Assembly: GCA_051117315.1 (NCBI GenBank) | Contig: JBNPEA010000105.1 | Location: forward strand, 1-10,692 | Origin: Salinarimonas sp051117315 | GTDB lineage: Bacteria > Pseudomonadota > Alphaproteobacteria > Rhizobiales > Beijerinckiaceae | DNA: 10,692 nt | Reading direction: 5' to 3' | Part shown: positions 8,767 to 10,692 of the stretch, piece by piece | Layout of the letters: every line of letters starts with the position of its first letter | Numbering within the stretch: the stretch's first letter is position 1 | The notes under the pieces: model-generated | The model's input: only the letters and a program-made list of their open reading frames with translations | Told to the model about the DNA's origin: nothing | Database searches by the model: none | Translations under genes and position numbers: made by a program

Positions 8767-8827
8767 CCCCTCCTGACCCGAAAGCGACACGACAGCTGGC
8801 TGGGTTCATCTGCTGGTCTTGGAGGGG
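8767..8827 (+). promoter_or_regulatory. Possible anti-Shine-Dalgarno hairpin in the speD leader
   Basis: The 216 bp between the small gene and speD (8618-8833) hold no gene I can support, but there are C-rich tracts (8744-8750 and 8765-8773). CCCCTCC at 8767-8773 is perfectly complementary to GGAGGGG at 8821-8827, which contains the speD ribosome-binding site. The 47-base loop can form an inner helix GACCC (8775-8779) with GGGTT (8802-8806, one G-U pair). Such a fold would hide the ribosome-binding site, a plausible basis for translational control of polyamine synthesis. It matches no riboswitch class I can name, and complementarity of G/C runs can arise by chance in DNA of this composition. 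Confidence 0.35.
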
Positions 8828-8833
8828 CACGGG

Positions 8834-9388
8834 ATGCGCAAAGACACCCGCCTCGCCGAATTGGGGATGGACTTCACCCTGCATGACGCAGGCGTTCGAA
8901 CCAACGAGGTGAGCACCGATCGGAATTCCGCCGCGGAGCGGGGCGAGATCGACGATCCATCTATCGCTGCGGCGGTTGGAACCGAGCCGGACGCGACCCG
9001 GCACGACGAGAGCCTCGACCATTTCGTCGAGAAGGACGGCCTGCGCTTCGCGGGCACGCACCTGATCGTCGATCTATGGGAGGCCTCGCGTCTCGACGAC
9101 CTGCCGGCGGTGGAGGACGCGCTGCGGCGCGCCACCGAGGCCGCCGGGGCGACGCTGCTCAACATCGACCTGCACCATTTCACGCCCAATGGCGGCATCT
9201 CGGGCGTGGCCGTGCTGGCGGAGAGCCACATCTCCATCCACACCTGGCCCGAGCGGGCCTATGCCGCGATCGACATCTTCATGTGCGGGGACGCGCGCCC
9301 GCACGCAGCGATCGCGGTCTTGCGCGACGCGTTCGCGCCGGAACGCATACAGCTCGCCGAGCACAAGCGCGGAATGGTCTCGTGCTGA
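8834..9388 (+). CDS. speD: S-adenosylmethionine decarboxylase proenzyme, with N-terminal extension
   Basis: Makes decarboxylated S-adenosylmethionine, the aminopropyl donor for spermidine. The protein is a pyruvoyl enzyme that cleaves itself. The core begins at GTHLIVDLWEA (about residue 74) and contains LLNIDLHHFTPNGGISGVAVLAESHISIHTWPE. Self-cleavage is expected between Glu130 and Ser131, Ser131 becoming the pyruvoyl group. His136 and Cys151 (FMCG) occupy the processing and proton-donor positions, at the same spacing as Ser63, His68 and Cys83 of the Thermotoga maritima enzyme. The start ATG has GGAGG (8821-8825) 8 bases upstream. At 184 residues it is longer than the usual 120-140: residues 1 to about 62 are an acidic, low-homology extension with no signal peptide, and no later start codon has a good site. 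It overlaps speE by 7 bp. Confidence 0.95.
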   Translation: MRKDTRLAELGMDFTLHDAGVRTNEVSTDRNSAAERGEIDDPSIAAAVGTEPDATRHDESLDHFVEKDGLRFAGTHLIVDLWEASRLDDLPAVEDALRRATEAAGATLLNIDLHHFTPNGGISGVAVLAESHISIHTWPERAYAAIDIFMCGDARPHAAIAVLRDAFAPERIQLAEHKRGMVSC

Positions 9389-10251
9389 GCTTCACGGAGG
9401 CGATCCACGACGGCTTCGGGCAGACCTTCCGGATCGATCGCCTCGTGCACCACGAGAAGACCGACCTCCAGGAGCTCGTGATCTTCGACAACGCCTCCTT
9501 CGGCCGGGTGCTCGCACTCGACGGCATGGTGCAGCTCACCGAGCGCGACCACCACATCTACCACGAGATGATCGCGCACGTGCCCGTCGTCGCGCACGGA
9601 CACGTGCGCGAGGTGCTGGTCATCGGCGGCGGGGACGGGGGCGTGCTGCGGGAGGTACTGCGGCACGAGGACGTGCGCGCGACCCTCGTCGAGATCGACG
9701 CGCGCGTGATCGAGACGGCGCGCGCGCATCTTCCCTTCGTCTGCGGGCACGCCTTCGACCATCCCCGAGCCGAGATCGTCATCGGTGACGGGCTCGCCTT
9801 CGTGCGCGAGACGGACCGGCGCTTCGACGTGATCGTGGTGGACTCGACCGATCCCGTCGGGCCCGCCGCGGCGCTCTTCACGGACGCCTTCTACCGCGAC
9901 TGCAAGCGATGCCTGACGCCGGGCGGCGTGCTCGTGACCCAGGCCGGGGTGCCCTACTTCCAGGGACCGCAGGTGGCGGCGACGCAGGCGCTGTTCGCCG
10001 CCATCTTCGCTCGAGCGACCGTCTATCTCGCGGCGGTCCCCACCTACAGCGGGGGCCCCATCGCGCTCGGCTTCGCCTCCGACGCGGCGCTGGCCCCCGG
10101 CGAGCCGCCTCTCCTCCGGGAGCGTTTCCGTAGCGCACAGATCGAGACACGCTACTACGCGCCCGACGTGCATGTCGGGGCGTTCGCGCTGCCGCCGGAG
10201 GTGCGCAGCTTGCTGCGGGGGGCGATGAACGACGGCGCCCTCTCCTCTTGA
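9382..10251 (+). CDS. speE: Spermidine synthase (polyamine aminopropyltransferase)
   Basis: Transfers the aminopropyl group from decarboxylated S-adenosylmethionine, made by the neighbouring SpeD, to putrescine, giving spermidine and methylthioadenosine. At 289 residues it aligns along nearly its full length with Escherichia coli SpeE: an N-terminal beta domain (FTEAIHDGFGQTFRIDRLVHHEKTD), YHEM at 60-63, the nucleotide-binding VIGGGDGGVLREV (Asp85), VEID (Glu104), and the catalytic VVDSTDPVGP (Asp154 and Asp157), then CKRCLTPGG and the C-terminal RYYAPDVHVGAFALP. The GTG at 9382 gives the normal N-terminus and overlaps the end of speD, so translation is coupled; the frame is open further upstream but only as the antiphase of speD. 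The substrate-loop sequence is VPTYSGG, where E. coli has PTYYGG, so strict putrescine specificity is likely but not proven. Confidence 0.96.
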   Translation: MLSFTEAIHDGFGQTFRIDRLVHHEKTDLQELVIFDNASFGRVLALDGMVQLTERDHHIYHEMIAHVPVVAHGHVREVLVIGGGDGGVLREVLRHEDVRATLVEIDARVIETARAHLPFVCGHAFDHPRAEIVIGDGLAFVRETDRRFDVIVVDSTDPVGPAAALFTDAFYRDCKRCLTPGGVLVTQAGVPYFQGPQVAATQALFAAIFARATVYLAAVPTYSGGPIALGFASDAALAPGEPPLLRERFRSAQIETRYYAPDVHVGAFALPPEVRSLLRGAMNDGALSS

Positions 10252-10295
10252 GATGCATCCTGCGATAGTCTCTCGCCAGACCACGGGAGGCGGCG

Positions 10296-10505
10296 ATGGG
10301 CGAACGGGCGGGCGAGCATCTCGAGCGGGTCTCCATCGGGGATGCGGACGCGCTCGCGCGATGGCTCGCGGCGAACCACACGCGCAGGCAGAGCGTCTGG
10401 CTCGTCGTCCCTCGCAAGGGCGCGGGCGGCCCTGGGCTCGCGGGCGAACCACGTGGAGTCCCGCGGCATCGAGACCTGAAGCGCGAGTGGAGGCCAAGTC
10501 GTTGA
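10296..10505 (+). pseudogene. Truncated YdeI-family gene remnant
   Basis: A 69-codon frame with a good ribosome-binding site (GGGAGG, 10285-10290, 5 bases before the ATG). Residues about 9-46 (LERVSIGDADALARWLAANHTRRQSVWLVVPRKGAGG) resemble the N-terminus of YdeI/OmpD-associated proteins, which typically read AFRAWLxANH...ELWVxxxKK and run to roughly 190 residues. After residue 47 the similarity stops and the tail is unrelated Arg/Pro-rich sequence; neither other forward frame continues the family (no ITWPEAVDEALCFGWID-like segment). This suggests a deletion that removed most of the gene, leaving a promoter-proximal stub 44 bp after speE. A genuine short protein is possible but less likely. 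The identification rests on a short match by eye. Confidence 0.55.
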
Positions 10506-10551
10506 CGTCGCGGCCGAACCGGAGAGCGCCCGCGATCCCGGTCGCGAAACG

Positions 10552-10559
10552 TTAACCAT
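10552..10559 (+). promoter_or_regulatory. CtrA-like half-site TTAACCAT
   Basis: TTAACCAT, an 8-mer known as a CtrA recognition sequence in alphaproteobacteria, occurs 39 bases before the start codon of the gene at 10599. It is an A/T-rich word in an otherwise very GC-rich spacer (10506-10598), which makes chance occurrence somewhat less likely. There is no full TTAA-N7-TTAA pair and no visible -35/-10 set, so this is only a candidate for cell-cycle-type control of the downstream gene. Confidence 0.3.
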
Positions 10560-10598
10560 CGCGCCCTATCGTCAAGGCGCGAAGGAGCGTCCCGCACC

Positions 10599-10692
10599 AT
10601 GCCCGTAGACCGCACGACCCTCGCCGCTCTCGCCGACGTCCTCGCCGCCCGCGACGAGGGCGCGCGCCGGCGGGCGGCCGCGCGCCGGGCGG
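10599..10692 (+). CDS. Start of an unidentified gene, cut off by the window edge
   Basis: Thirty-one codons are visible from an ATG preceded by AAGGAG (10582-10587, spacing 11). The peptide MPVDRTTLAALADVLAARDE continues into an Arg/Ala-rich segment and looks like a charged amphipathic helix. No domain can be named from this length. The open frame, the ribosome-binding site and third-position G/C bias support a real gene. Confidence 0.6.
   Translation, partial: MPVDRTTLAALADVLAARDEGARRRAAARRA

Noticed and set aside
8618..8833. A hidden gene in the speD leader
   Set aside because: Frames here overlap the small gene or speD in other phases, and their translations are Arg/Pro/Ser-rich with no ribosome-binding site or homology.
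8819..8833. A TTG start for speD at 8819, five codons upstream of the ATG
   Set aside because: It would lie across the GGAGG that serves the ATG at 8834, and has no ribosome-binding site of its own.

Overview
The window reads as a chromosomal segment of a very GC-rich alphaproteobacterium, probably of the order Hyphomicrobiales (Rhizobiales). The evidence is the strong G/C bias at third codon positions, the alphaproteobacterial style of TrxB, SpeD, SpeE and the XdhABC proteins, and a palindromic repeat of the kind scattered through such genomes. I recognise no phage, plasmid, CRISPR, tRNA or rRNA gene and no known defence system. Genus-level assignment is not possible by eye.

Layout: positions 1-990 (+) hold a thioredoxin reductase (trxB) lacking its first few codons. 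A small alpha/beta hydrolase follows almost without a gap (996-1691, +). Converging on it from the minus strand, and read from 8073 down to 1702, is a purine-catabolism block: a LysR-type regulator (7219-8073), then xdhA (5640-7163), xdhB (3248-5608), xdhC (2181-3251) and a GuaD-type guanine deaminase (1702-2184). The xdhB/xdhC and xdhC/guaD junctions overlap by four bases (GTGA and ATGA), so the genes are almost certainly translationally coupled. Together they would convert guanine to xanthine and xanthine (or hypoxanthine) to urate, with XdhC maturing the molybdenum cofactor. The xdhC gene carries a 115-bp composite palindromic repeat that is read through in frame.

To the right of the regulator is a distinctly less GC-rich pocket (about 8041-8340) with two inverted repeats, followed by a small uncharacterised gene (8255-8617, +). 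A 216-bp leader rich in C tracts precedes a polyamine pair: speD (S-adenosylmethionine decarboxylase proenzyme, 8834-9388) and speE (spermidine synthase, 9382-10251), overlapping by 7 bp. The leader contains a sequence complementary to the speD ribosome-binding site.

The right edge holds what looks like a truncated YdeI-family gene (10296-10505), a spacer with a CtrA-like motif, and the first 31 codons of an unidentified gene that runs off the window (10599 onward).
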